Shown one piece after another: positions 10,601-20,102 of a stretch of DNA of 64,000 nt; positions within the stretch are counted from its first letter, which is position 1, and the number at the start of each line of letters is the position of its first letter. A model generated the notes under the pieces. That model was not told the DNA's origin, searched no databases, and saw only the letters and a program-made list of their open reading frames with translations. Source of the stretch: Pempheris klunzingeri (lineage: Eukaryota; Chordata; Actinopteri; Acropomatiformes; Pempheridae); NCBI RefSeq assembly GCF_042242105.1, contig NC_092019.1:13140328-13204327 (forward strand). The letters run 5' to 3'. Position numbers and translations under genes: made by a program.

Positions 10601-12929
10601 TGAGCCCGCATGTAATGCACTTATGTCGGCCACAGCGTTTTCTTTTCTTCTGTAAGCTGGAAACAGAAGGGAGCTCAGAGCTTTCTTTGGTTACACCACA
10701 CATATGTGTTTCTGCTTGTTCATTCCTGACCAGGTAGCTATCACAAGTCTTGCAAAACTGGAAAGTGTACATTGAATGGCAACAATGGTGGTGTTCAATT
10801 AAATGATCTACACTGTGGGTTGCGTGTTGGCAATCTGCACAATGATATGAGTTACTCATTCCATTGACTGGCTCCAAGTTCCTCAATATTACAACAGGCT
10901 GCATACGTTTCCTCATTTGTGCAGAAGATTTCAGTTGAGCTGGTTGTTCCTCTGAATGGTTCGTGTGATTACTGTCAGGTCTATGTACAGAAGTGTCGTT
11001 ATCTTGACTTGTGTCAAATTGTGTTTCATCAGTGTCACATGAAGAGTCTTCTCTTGACAGAGGTTCACCATACAGCATGCCAACCACAGACAGTTCCTCT
11101 GCAGGTGTATTCAACTCTTCAAATGACTCTCTTGCAATTTCAGCAACATCTCCACTAAGACCCTCTGGTACTAGACAAGAGGAGGTATTTGTACTCTCTT
11201 TTGGACTTGTCCGTTCCTTGTCTGGACAGGGATTTCCATCTGTGCTTGAGGTGTTTGACTGCAAGCAGGATTCCAAACTATTAAAAACACTTTGCTCTTT
11301 GTTACCAGTCACAGCAGGGTCACTACAATGTGGATCTGAAGGAGAGGTTGTGGTTTTTTTCTTTGCTGGACTCATCATTTCCATTTCTAGAGAAGGATTT
11401 AAGTCTGTGCTGGAGCCAATTGGCTCTGAATGACTTGCAACATTTTGTTCATTATTGTCACAGGTATCGCTGATATTACCAGTATTCATCACAGCAGGGC
11501 TCCCACAAATACTGTACTGGGGTACACTTTCGTGAGACTGATAATCAGATAACTGCAAAGAGGATTCCACATCATTATTGTTGCTTTTCAAGGTACTTGA
11601 GCAATGCGTCGGTTCATTAGCAGCATCTTTATAATCGGACACATTGATACCCTGTGGTTCTGACATTTGAGAGGTATTTGACTGAATTTTTTTCTCCTGA
11701 CAGTCCATTTCTATATTTTCAACTTGATCCTCAGTGGACTCTGGATTTGAAGATTTCAGCTCATCAAAAATGTCATTTTCTAATGAACCACATTTTTTCC
11801 TTTCCCCTTCGCATTTGTCCTGCTCACCGTCTCTCATATTTCTGTCCTGACACTCTGTGGAGTTGGGATTGTCGCATCTATTATTTTCTTTGTCGAGTGA
11901 TTCCCTCATTTCCTCTCTTAAGACTTTTTCATCTGAGGGCTCTTGCTCATTGTCACATGTAGTCCCGACATTTAGAGCAGTTGTGGTGATCTGCTCCTCC
12001 TCATTGCCAACTCCTCCATCACCAGCCACATTGTCATTGCCACTCATCAAGATGTTTGAATATTTTTCTTGTGTGAGATCTCGCTCCATATCCTCCTTTT
12101 GTTTCTGATCTTGACAACCATCACATTTATCTCCATCCTCTACAGTTTTACTCCCTGTAGTTGTCACCAGATTACAAGTGGTAGAGGACTGATCATGTCC
12201 TTTGTAGGATTTGAATTTTTTTTCTTGACTTTCCATCTTGTCCTGTGAATATTCAACCTCTTCTGCTTTCACATTTGATGGAATTGGCAAAGTTGCATCA
12301 GTCTCTGACATATTAGGGCACAAACTCTCAGTGGGAAACGGCATATTTTCAGTTTGAGTGAAAAGCCATTCTGATGAGCTGTGTTTTGTAGCATCAGCAT
12401 TAGTTTCTGAAACTGGATTACTTGCCATGAATTTACAAGAGGGCCTTGGTTCTCCGTCTTCTGTGTCAGAGCAGCTGCTGACATCGGAGTAATTCTCAAG
12501 AAATGACGCGCCTATTATTCCACAATCTTGCTTAAGTCCTTGTAAATCCGTTGCAAAAGATGAAGGAAAAGATGTTGATAATCCATCTGTGGCAAAATTT
12601 GAGATATCAGTATTTCCACAATCTGACAAGTAATCTTTTTCCATTTGTTCTCCATCAGCTTGCCAGGGAGTTTCTCTGTAGTACTTCTGATAAACACAGT
12701 CTGAGGTGGAATTTCCAATACTTGGATTTGAGTAATAGTTTGTGTTGAAATTTGAGTTTGTTGCAGGGACTTCATGTGAGGCCCCTGTGCCAGAGAAGTC
12801 ATGATGTCCAATGAAGTTCTCTATATGCTGGGAAAGACTTTCCTCTGATTCCGATGCCTTAATCAAAGTGGTTGGATCCGATGATACAGGTGGAAGGTTA
12901 TGGAAGTATGAATCCCACCCATGAGCCAT
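4632..12929 (-). CDS. Giant C2H2/C2HC poly-zinc-finger protein, about 50 fingers, single coding exon
   Basis: Predicted nuclear DNA-binding protein of 2,765 residues. The start chosen is the ATG at 12929 (MAHGWDSYFHNLPP): it lies three bases after an acceptor-like 'ctagtccttgcag', so a noncoding exon must lie upstream. Residues 1 to about 690 are Ser/Thr/Glu/Asp-rich and look disordered. From about 690 to 2,755 there are about 50 zinc fingers (Cys-x2-Cys, 12 residues, His-x3-5-His or Cys). The first two are atypical and the first canonical one is near residue 765. About 13 end in Cys instead of His. TGEKP-type linkers are rare, so this is not a KRAB-ZNF-like array. Possible SUMO sites (psi-K-x-E) occur near residues 220 (VKAE), 1,873 (IKEE) and 1,978 (LKAE). 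A 9-residue Lys/Glu repeat lies near 1,011-1,036. It resembles large teleost multi-finger factors, but I cannot name the orthologue. Confidence 0.9.
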   Translation of the reverse strand: MAHGWDSYFHNLPPVSSDPTTLIKASESEESLSQHIENFIGHHDFSGTGASHEVPATNSNFNTNYYSNPSIGNSTSDCVYQKYYRETPWQADGEQMEKDYLSDCGNTDISNFATDGLSTSFPSSFATDLQGLKQDCGIIGASFLENYSDVSSCSDTEDGEPRPSCKFMASNPVSETNADATKHSSSEWLFTQTENMPFPTESLCPNMSETDATLPIPSNVKAEEVEYSQDKMESQEKKFKSYKGHDQSSTTCNLVTTTGSKTVEDGDKCDGCQDQKQKEDMERDLTQEKYSNILMSGNDNVAGDGGVGNEEEQITTTALNVGTTCDNEQEPSDEKVLREEMRESLDKENNRCDNPNSTECQDRNMRDGEQDKCEGERKKCGSLENDIFDELKSSNPESTEDQVENIEMDCQEKKIQSNTSQMSEPQGINVSDYKDAANEPTHCSSTLKSNNNDVESSLQLSDYQSHESVPQYSICGSPAVMNTGNISDTCDNNEQNVASHSEPIGSSTDLNPSLEMEMMSPAKKKTTTSPSDPHCSDPAVTGNKEQSVFNSLESCLQSNTSSTDGNPCPDKERTSPKESTNTSSCLVPEGLSGDVAEIARESFEELNTPAEELSVVGMLYGEPLSREDSSCDTDETQFDTSQDNDTSVHRPDSNHTNHSEEQPAQLKSSAQMRKRMQPVVILRNLEPVNGMSNSYHCADCQHATHSVDHLIEHHHCCHSMYTFQFCKTCDSYLVRNEQAETHMCGVTKESSELPSVSSLQKKRKRCGRHKCITCGLIFPKLYQYIRHMRSHTGKTPYKCNGCGLYFAQTSTLQRHRNIPGRCKMTTFPVKNPDAVVRKTKAPPQKDLVQNKPYANLPECCVKLVDISKTNLYSLCSKSFSPVEKAKKHLHNIHKRTNLAVFSSQCTTTLSGEESEKVDDETKGKYKCPLCPRLFKYSYNRARHLRDCIRVATNGGKGKLAGKYLCPLCHTTFTLSSNRYRHIKTFCLRDCLNRLAKERAKSMQKFQQTTQSKENEHNKRPKENEQKKLTKEDEQKKQPPLVSRASKPVPRYKCNLCPAVFCHASGKYRHMKKHELFKLTGKMFKYRNSVFSTMSKPATSSSPETEESKDNLKSTEAKSSLALSCHFCGKCFGTSQSLKKHERNHRGERPYRCLECGKGFKKRAYLIGHKIVHQRRIQCTVCRKILPTIGELIQHRSSHLKRGMLQCPDCHQQFQYPAHLLRHLRSHKRKENKAPQLEEGPPLKPQQSLETMKEQSGPKQLQCSLCKEMFDDAQVLRKHCLTHISRSSTTQCPFCKDNFTNRRYLVRHMVKHTGDKPFSCTNCGKQFYRDLYLKLHSAKCLPAQTRHLVTVESDAKGSHPCSYCPRMFYKKNRLKNHHRGHKTNTLLLCSRCGQYFGFRKLNQHQMKCSGTAELNTTLSLNEDVSESMSHAWQNVQKVPLQSSDTKNMFPFKCPHCTQRFRFRSVFFRHLVSHTGLQPYACRHCGCRFRSQTMCLQHESFCDGVFKEGQSKVKIDAATHVSDMPILKEAAQKSQAEGEAEYKCKFCTKTFMKSRNLRRHILTHNEVKPYRCKACDSCFSRYDHLKVHQTRCKGKRARLEVCIPKISLDDVGKGWQNKFAIEAAEKQESFDCEICSRSFATQAKLARHNTLFHVTKQFKCTRCGSSFTHEKSLKSHRKMKRCRKVTQETNISAENETKSFIGVRNQVLQRIQPYFNKKGRFLCSYCPRTFGNGWQLNVHTRLHTGERPYPCDYCGQRFIRKDYLQRHFPKCGKKQQQTKELCDKCGGFFSQARLESHKKSCTSTPNSSKSVVCQSQQTQSSQSPLKGFSCAYCSSRFLIFSQLQEHFLNAHKMETMVPPVSTAPLQHHLSNIRNIKEEPMDVSCGEEINDGANLICKLDTALDAELPKPFTCSECNMSFSNKAGLTGHARVHAVENPFTCKTCKKGFWNKSLLRNHYRKCRFGCMSERNATQQLEVPLKAEIDFALNDSVLVFKEGSKTTGTGVLRTNFSCKEDQVDESSQNSEGDQVQGSSSQEKKAVQFQCSECDKSYTDGLMLISHLEEHGRQEQAKKHNTCTKCGRVCASQGNLEKHMKLHEIEKKYPCPDCSKMVYTSSDLENHRTCHDPNRPYACKLCHQRFWTRLSLCSHYSEDHPDDVFTCRFCSKTYSVKKSLARHYRKWHQKEQRDLGSTVQGKSSTEQQSSSQVSATGESDEDENNCTEDSDSDSAPYFPCHVCGKTFPTSESLEDHQRCHLGEKPHECAECGRCFFQASQLQQHQRMHKSEFQCQACGRGFVSLFALRKHKHTHGKSRPYRCSKCHLSFTGPTQLAEHMSTHQEENFPCDICNRVFLSKSSRAEHRKYHSKAGESHPPSVSREVCEKLASLSESSPVVTKELKYRCGVCSERFRDPEELSEHGCMEAKERPYSCSDCDKHFLHASHLKKHRSTHQLSCSTGEYPCNKCNNSFSSSQHFLSHLKSHDDDATAEIKLNTADKYEGSSHGFICPVCHQCFASSAELIRHFPTHLDGAFQCKICQMTFPSGTKLEEHERRHLASSTELECVCGQSFLGSEAFCHHRCSRQQHAERKTEYSNPTAKTSPPTYQAEGDEEEVDVTGEDLFNCPVCSMLFSSKSGLLEHQNKQHPNEKPFKCELCGKTFAVKRYLKEHERRHRQKLAAQIATRSEENVLKCSQCRTEFSSAQDLSLHMRLHAETIEYRCDMCYKSFSQWSLLRQHQESHVGQVVYECTECDKAFAFPHLLEEHQQTHAGSSR
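9820..9897 (-). repeat. In-frame 27-bp minisatellite coding a Lys/Glu-rich linker
   Basis: Three nine-residue units (KENEHNKRP, KENEQKKLT, KEDEQKKQP) sit in the linker between two fingers of the giant zinc-finger protein. The unit is a multiple of three, so copy-number changes keep the frame. It makes a charged, probably flexible spacer. Confidence 0.75.
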
Positions 12930-12958
12930 TCTCTGCAAGGACTAGAAGCCAGGATTTA
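12930..12958 (-). other. Splice acceptor before the giant zinc-finger coding exon
   Basis: Read on the minus strand, 'ggcttctagtccttgcag' is followed by AGA and the ATG of the coding exon. The AG falls at 12934-12933, so the exon starts at 12932. This supports a spliced 5'UTR. Confidence 0.65.
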
Positions 12959-12959
12959 T

Positions 12960-14230
12960 TTGACCCAATCCTGAAAACACAAAGAAGCACGGAATTAGAG
13001 AAGTCAAATTAGAAACATCTTTCCATAAAATGTTTACACAATAACTGAAGCAAACCCTGACCTTGGACATACAAGGACTAGGACTATCAAGGATGGTGTG
13101 GGTTACATCTGACTGGAAACCTAGAAAAATACAAGTGGATTCATTTTATTATTGTAAACTTTTACAAGCTGCAGAAATTCAAGTGTGGGGAAAGAATTTA
13201 CAGAGGAAAGTTTCTTCCAGAAGAAGTAGAGGAGTTTGTTTGTCTTTGTGAATATTCCAGCTATGCAGTGCAACAGCTTCAGGTAGCCTCCATCAAGACA
13301 AAACTGGTCTTTCGCAAAGGGTCCGACCAAGGGCAATTCAAGAACCTGCAGGCGAGCACCTGATGGCAAAGTTTGAACCCATGCGGCCAAGTCAAGGCCT
13401 GAAAAAAACAACATAGTGTTGCTGCCACCACCCAGAATGAATGTTGCAAGGGCTAAATTCAAGGGAGAATGCTTGGTGCACCAACACCTAGCTATGGGAA
13501 GTGATGTTTGATAAGTGAAATGTAACTGAAGTCTCTGAGCTGGTGCAACTCAGAGACCTGAATGGTATAGGTATATAGGTTAGAAGGTATGGTCTGCCTG
13601 GTTTAAACCAGAGTTGGCTGGACTTCTGTGCTAGTCACGAATTGTCCAAAATACCATGCTTGAGCATAAAGTAATTCATATAAGTACTTGGTACCAGAAT
13701 ACCATAGACCAAAGACTGAACTCCTGGATCAGCAAATGTATACGAGATGGTCAGAAGGACTGCAACTATGGTTTCAGAAGCAAAAATTTGTATGGGTATT
13801 GGATTGCTTTTATGGCTTCAGAGATGCTGTGAGACAACTCACGAAGGACGGGCAGGCTATTTTACAGCAAGTTTTCAGTAGCTGTGATAATCCACAGCTA
13901 CTGACCTTCACTGGGGATATGGTTGGAGGGCAGAAGGAGACATCTGAGGAATTTCTAATCCCAGTAGGCATGACTTTTTTGGAGGACAAAGTGTCAAAGA
14001 GGGAGCCTTAGGCTGCATTCAGACCGACTTTAGCTCCACATGAAAAAACATATTCCCCTCATTTATTAAACTGGGGCCATGTGTTTTCTATCTCTTTCTC
14101 TCTAGTATTTCTGAAGCCTTCAAATTTATTTATTCATCTGTCGCTAAAATTGGTCAAACTGGATTGTAATTCATGTCACACCAGTGCCTGAAGCAACATG
14201 CCCCCACAAACGGTCTGAACACCCATTTAA
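12960..14230. other. Presumed intron or 5' flank, nothing recognised
   Basis: An open frame of 107 codons on the plus strand (13688-14011) has no recognisable domain. A small perfect hairpin (12-bp arms, CAGTAGCTGTG core) lies at about 13875-13904. No other structure was identified. Confidence 0.35.
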
Positions 14231-14239
14231 AGATCTTTA

Positions 14240-14470
14240 TTGCGTAGATGGGTCCCCATCCATCCCAGCCAAGGCCTCCCATTCCCACTGGGAGGAGACC
14301 CTAGGGCAAACCCAGAGCATGCTGGAATGGTTGTATATCCCAGCAGGCCTGGAGAGGCACTGGGTCCTAAGCAAGAGCTGGAAGAAACAGCTATGGATAG
14401 GGGCACCAGGGCTACTTTGCTTGGCATGCTACCACTGTGATCCTGACTTGGATAAGCCTCAGCCCTCCCT
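14240..14470 (+). mobile_element. LINE 3'-end fragment (teleost L2/RTE-type, clade not resolved)
   Basis: The segment parallels the 3' coding end of a very common fish LINE: 'actgggaggagaccctaggg', 'gcctggagaggcactggg', 'agcaagagctggaagaa', 'ggggcaccagggctact', 'tgatcctgacttggataagc'. It is much diverged from the consensus I recall. An open frame of 160 codons running through it is a by-product of this fragment and not a host gene. Confidence 0.6.
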
Positions 14471-15033
14471 GAAGCACTCAGGGAACCTCTCTGACAATGA
14501 TGGGTTGGATTCCTCATCAAGTTCATCTGATGCTATTATGACAATTAATAAGTGTGAGTTTGCCCAAACGAGTGGATATCTTCCAAAGTTACAGCTAAGT
14601 AAGAAAGCACAGTTCAGGGAAACACAAATAGGAAACAGGAATGCTTGGAAATACCCACTTGATTAGGCTAACCCAGACTGCTGAATCTGAATCTGAACTT
14701 CATGGCAGTAATGATAGGGCCAATGATTACAATGAGTTGAAAAAATCTGAACCCATCCATTGGGTTCTTAAGAATGTATACAAACTCCACTTCTGTAGGT
14801 TTATAAACTGCATTAGTGCGTTCTTTGTTCATCTGTCTTTTCTCTGTTGGATGCATATGCTGGTCCAACTTTCAAAGAACAGCTTCATCATCTTTCTTCA
14901 GAATTTATTGGACTGGAATGGAATTCCAATAAGATTTTCATATAGGAGGTAATTTTCTGACAGACAAGCATTTCTCACAGAAAAAAAAACATGAGAACAC
15001 ACCAAAAAATGTAATATTAAAAACCTTTTGTAC

Positions 15034-15090
15034 CTGATGTTTAAAATGTCTGCTGGCATCTAAATCTTGAAATACACCAATCCCGGCTAC
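15034..15090 (-). other. Candidate small internal exon of the giant zinc-finger transcript
   Basis: On the minus strand a pyrimidine-rich acceptor ('ctttcccttttacag') precedes 57 bases that end in CAG followed by a donor ('gtacaaaagg'). The position, 2.1 kb upstream of the coding exon, fits an untranslated or alternative exon. Both splice sites are plausible but there is no independent support. Confidence 0.3.
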
Positions 15091-17540
15091 CTGTAAAAGG
15101 GAAAGAATGTAACTGTTACTATTATTACCTATAAATCATTTTGTTTTTGCAAGATTAAAGAAATGGCATCAGTGGCTATTGCTCCAGACAAAATACAAAT
15201 CAAGGCTGTTATCCCTGTGACAATACATCTACCCACTCTAGCTTGATCTAGATAACCTACTCACAACCTAACCTAAGAATGGACATGGATGGTAAGAAAT
15301 GCTTAGTCCCTTTTTTCCAATATTAATGCACTTAACTATGTAGTCTCATGCAAATAGGTTGATTGTGAATTACTTGTGCTAGCGCTAAATGAGAGCTATG
15401 TATTAAGTTTGTGTATTTATTGTGGTGAAACTACATCAGCGTTTGGAAGATACATATAGATGTGTTGTTTTGCTGTGAAATCGGGTCGCCAATGGACTCT
15501 ATTAATTGCTACTGCCATCATCTGTAATGGAGTAGGCTACAAACCTTTAAAGCCAACAAAGCGTTTGATAAACAGGACACAGGTTTTGAGGTGAGTTTCC
15601 CTTTAAGTCCATAAGACACTAATATACCTCGTTGGTATGAGAGCGACGGATCAGAGCTATGGAAAAAAAAAAAGAGAGACCCTGCTCATAATGGATATCG
15701 GTTGGCTGTCTTGTGGGCCCCTAAACTAATTTATTTTCAATTGCCCCTCACAAAATTGCTATCATTTCTAGCCAATACCATGCCAACCAGCCATACCAAC
15801 AAAACCCATCCTACAGGGTAATCTGTATGAAGGTCATCTGAAAATCCTTGGCAGCCTTTCTTGCAGCAGGCCTTTTGACTTGTTAAAGTAACACCTGAGA
15901 GAAATGCAGCATTGTGCCAGGGTACTTGTGCATACTGGGTCAGTTGAGTAGCTTACTGGCACACCAAAATGGAATTGAACTGAGGCACAAGATAAAGTTG
16001 TGGTACAATCAACTACTAGGCACTGAGGAAAGGCATGCTGAGATTTCAGAGAGATGCTCAGTGTACTCACAACTGTAAGGCATGAGATGTCTTTGCAAGG
16101 ACAGACAGACAAAGTGCCTGGATAGTCTCCAAACACTCTGATAAGGCTCTACAAAATCGGCTGCTGAATGCATTGTGCTCCCCACAGCTTAGACACAGAA
16201 GCTGCATGAATGACGTGGTAATTTCTTAAATACAGAAACAAAGATACCACAACAACACAAATAACAGAAAACAGGACTAGATCATTTCAACAGGAACAGT
16301 ATAAATACACGTATCTTTCGGGGTTAGACATAAGTGTTTAACACATCTTAAAGCTGCACTCCCTGATTCCAATTGTAGACCCAACCATGTTTGCAGCTCC
16401 TGCCATTATTTTGTAAGTCCTCATAGCTAACAGCTGAAATTCATAACCAAGAGGTAATGTGGATTTTGAGAAAACCTGCATTACGTATCGACAGAATACA
16501 TATGGGAAGCCCACCTAGTAGATCTGACCTGTAATTGTGCATTTATCTTTTTTTTTTCTTGAAACATTGAAACAACAAAATGTCACTTAAAGTCATGGCT
16601 GCTTAAATTCATGTATAATTTTATGGATTGTAACAGAATTTACAACTAAATATAATTTCATAATATTTTGCAGTCCATTCAGGAGCTGATAACCCTCTGG
16701 TGGCACCATAACAGAATCAGTAAATGTATCTGTTAAGGACACTTAAATCCAAAGAACCTAGGTCCACAGCAACTGTCACAAGCCACTTATAATTAAGATA
16801 AACAACAGCTTTTTTGTTTAAGATTACCCTTTTACCCTGTGCACCTTGCTCTCCCCTCATGCAAGGTAACACACCCCCTCTACAAATGGCTTCCAATGGA
16901 AAGGTGCTAGGTCATAGTCCAAATGCCAACCACAGGCCCATTCTGAATTGGATGTGTCTGGATCACTTAGCACCATAATTGCTTAGCCTCGAGTGCGCAC
17001 TGTGTTGGCCTTCTTTCCAGCCTTGTTCTTTCAGCACAACTTCCCACAGCATAGTGACTTCCCAGTTTCTGCTAGTAGCAAAAATAGTGGGCAGCCTAAC
17101 TTAGCCAAGCGCAAGTATGGTACAAAACCACAATGATCAAGCAAGGTGTTCTATGCAATCAAGTACTGTTAAGCAACAGTGTAATGCAAGATTAGATAGA
17201 ATTAGGAGATACACTCACATGGCTCAGTACCAAACGCTGATACTTTTATGACACAACTGAATTGCCAAAGTTCTTTGATATTGTCAGATATTGCCTTGTC
17301 ATTTGGTACTGAGTTTCAATACCTTAAGAGTTAATCATTAGTATCAGGGAGCCACTCAGCATGCTCATACTACAATCTAATAATGCAGGAAGCAAATGCC
17401 CACAGATGTGTGTTGTTATATTTTGAGAGGCGTGACTGAGGTCTCTGTTGAAAGGGTGTAAAAAATATCTAAAGAGACGCCATTTTATCACGCTCATGCC
17501 GATGAAAATTGTTGCAAAGACCGTTAACACAATGAATTTG
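15091..17540. other. Presumed intron, nothing recognised
   Basis: AT-rich sequence without open frames of note. I see no recognisable repeat family with confidence. Confidence 0.35.
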
Positions 17541-17545
17541 ACAAG

Positions 17546-18233
17546 TGTTACGGCCTCCCGACAAATGACTCCGTTTAGTCTGTCTAGGAGCAGGAGGCAG
17601 CAACATATGTGAAACAGAGGACGCCAATACCGGTCGTGATCTTTTCACCCAATCTTTATTTCACACACACAAAAACCCCAAACCACCAAAAAGGTAAACA
17701 AAAGGAACTGGAGACCCCGGCCAAAAGGAACAAAAGAAGGGAAACGCCAGACCAACCCTGCAGCGGATCGTCGCTCCTGACGTCTCCCCCTAACCTAATA
17801 AAGACAAAAAGAAACTAGAGTAAACCAAAAGACGAATAACGTAACTACCGGCGATCTCCAACCCAAACTAACAAAACAAATTAAAACAACAAAATCCCAG
17901 CCTCTAAACGGGCCTGGAACTAAAAGGGTGTGGAGAAAGGAGAACTCAAAACGGAGGAGGAAAAAGACCCTCCTCTCTACCTATATCAGGTAACGTCCGC
18001 CGTGCGCCAGGTATGTCACTATGCGTCTGCGTGTCTCTGTGTGTCTCTTGTCTGTCCGCGTGTCTCCCTTGTCTGCGTGAGTCCTCTCCCTCTTATGGCC
18101 CTCCTCCTCTCTACCTGAGTGGTGATTCACCTCAGGTGCGCACTCAGGCAGAGGAAGGCGGGAGACAGAGCTGACAGAGAGGGAGAGAGCGAGAGCGAGA
18201 GCGAGAGAGAGCAGCACCCTGCTGCACGTAACA
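17546..18233 (-). mobile_element. Solo LTR, probably Ty3/Gypsy-type
   Basis: A 688-bp block begins TGTTACG and ends CGTAACA (inverted termini, TG...CA) and is flanked by the direct repeat ACAAG on both sides (17541-17545 and 18234-18238). A 5-bp target duplication fits Ty3/Gypsy, and some ERVs share that size. On the minus strand there is an AATAAA about 110 bp before the 3' end, which suggests transcription runs right to left. No internal coding region is present: this is a fossil left by LTR-LTR recombination. The perfect target duplication suggests moderate rather than great age. Confidence 0.75.
18175..18212 (+). repeat. GA/GAGAGC-rich low-complexity tract inside the solo LTR
   Basis: Runs of gagaga and gagagc near the right end of the LTR form a purine-only tract. 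Confidence 0.7.
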
Positions 18234-18238
18234 ACAAG

Positions 18239-19019
18239 ACATTTAGGAGTGCATGGAAAGGGCAACAAGTTGCATGTTGAGAGGTAGAGGTGCTGCGGTC
18301 CGCACAGAGCAAGTCCTCCCCTTTGAGTGCCTCACTCAAAATCTCCACCACTGGATTCTCCTTCCTCTGAGATTACTGAATTTGATTCTATGATTGGGAT
18401 TTTAGCAGGTAATGTTAATCAATTATAATAATTTGGCAAACTTGAACACAATTGTTTACTAAAGTTAACATTACTGCAATATAGGTGTGGTGACTTAAAA
18501 CTGGGACTCAAGTGACATTCGATGTCCCTTGTGTGTAGCTTTAGTTTATGACTAATAGTTGAATCAAAAACTGAAATGGGTCTAAGATCGACAACAACTG
18601 ATAAACGTGACCTAACGTATAGGTTAGCTTGTCAAAATGTGCTAATCCATCTAACCCAATCAGTCAGCTACTTAAACAGCACAGACATTCTTTTTCTCTT
18701 CATATTGGCCTCTTCCCTTGTTCACCCTGGTGTGAGGACAATGCCAGTAAGTTTCAATCCGATCACTGGCAGAGAAAGCAAAAATGCCCAAAAGCAAGAC
18801 AAGTACCACAGGGCAGCTACCTTTTTCTGCGGTGGAGGCTCCATGGTGGAGCTAAGCAGGCTGCAAAGGGTGGTGTTGTGTCTTAAAAAGCTAGTAAGCA
18901 ATAGTAATATAACCATGCATTGATGTTTTGTGTGCTGATGTCACTTATAGGTAGATGAACCCTAGACTACAAGTTCCCCAGCAGAGATATGCTGTCTGAT
19001 ACTCTAGTCTGCATGGTGT
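18239..19019. other. Gap between solo LTR and hAT fossil
   Basis: An open frame of 115 codons at 18576-18923 (plus strand) precedes the hAT fossil, but I see no BED-finger Cys/His pattern in it. Its relation to the hAT element is unproven. Confidence 0.3.
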
Positions 19020-19481
19020 TTAATAGAGGAGGAAAATGTCAAGAGCGAGCTGTGAGAGATGTGGTTGTGACTGCTGATGGATGGACCACTGTGGCATAGG
19101 ACCACTACTTGACATTCAGACCACCATTTAAAAAAACGGTTCCACGAAGGATAAAGTCCTGCTTACAAAGGCAGTGTACACATCCCAAAAAGGAGCTGTT
19201 ACTGCAGAGGAGGTAGGAGATATTCTGGATTATTTCAGTATAGGCAAACTAGTTGCCATCACAGTAGATAATGCAGCAAATATGAACAAAAAATTGGCTG
19301 TTTTGCTCACACTGCTGCTCAAAAGCTATACACTATGACTGAAGGAAACCCAGTCCTAAGACAAAGGCAGTGTAGACTAATAGACTAAACTTTGTGCTAA
19401 ATTCCTCAACTAAATCATTTAGTAAACTGCAATTGGCCAACCAGTTTGACAACCACACACAACTTGGTTACGCCTCTAGAT

Positions 19482-20049
19482 CAGGGGTGCCCAATACGTC
19501 GATCGCGATCTACCGGTCGATTGCAGAGGTAGTGCGGGTAGATCGCGTATGTCAATCAAGTCGCTTTTGCGACTTGATTGACATACAGGGCGGCCAGTCT
19601 CAGATCTCTTCTCTGCTATACACGCAGCCAAGCGTGAGCTACAGCAAAACTCCAGCGAGCGAAGTGACCTAGTTAGCCTTCCAATAATATCTACTAAAGA
19701 AGGGATACTCTGGGATGGGGAACAGGATAGGAAGGGATATTTGACTCCATTCAGTGCAAGTCATCAGAGTAAAGTAGTGACCATAAATGTATTGAATGTT
19801 CCAATTACTCTTGTCACTTGTGTGCAATATTGATGGTTACATCACTGTTTATCACCTACATGCATTACTGTTTTTATGTGCAATACCAAGGGTTACATTA
19901 GTTGCAGTTATGCAGTGTACGCCAACATATAGAATATATAAAGTATACTCAGTATATATAGAAATAAATATATGTTTTATGTAGGTAGATCATTTTGACC
20001 TTGTCATTTTGAAAGTAGCTCGCGAGCCGAAAAAGTGTGGGCACCCCTG
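19482..20049. mobile_element. Non-autonomous hAT MITE nested in the hAT fossil
   Basis: The 568-bp element starts CAGGGGTGCCCA and ends in the matching inverted GGGCACCCCTG. It is flanked by an 8-bp hAT-type target duplication that has since diverged: ctctagat at 19474-19481 and ctccagac at 20050-20057 (6 of 8 match). It contains a perfect 18-bp-arm hairpin near its left end and no transposase. Confidence 0.85.
19547..19586. repeat. Perfect 18-bp-arm hairpin inside the hAT MITE
   Basis: Arm 19547-19564 (gtatgtcaatcaagtcgc) is the exact reverse complement of 19569-19586, with loop TTTT. This looks like a subterminal snapback of the MITE family. Confidence 0.85.
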
Positions 20050-20081
20050 CTCCAGACCAAAAACGACTATTTTTCTCCCTG

Positions 20082-20102
20082 ACACACACACACACACACA
20101 CT
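20082..20102 (+). repeat. (CA)n microsatellite
   Basis: About ten CA units lie in the hAT fossil just after the nested MITE. Confidence 0.85.

Noticed and set aside
14184-14666. 160-codon plus-strand open frame
   Set aside because: It runs through a recognisable LINE 3' fragment.
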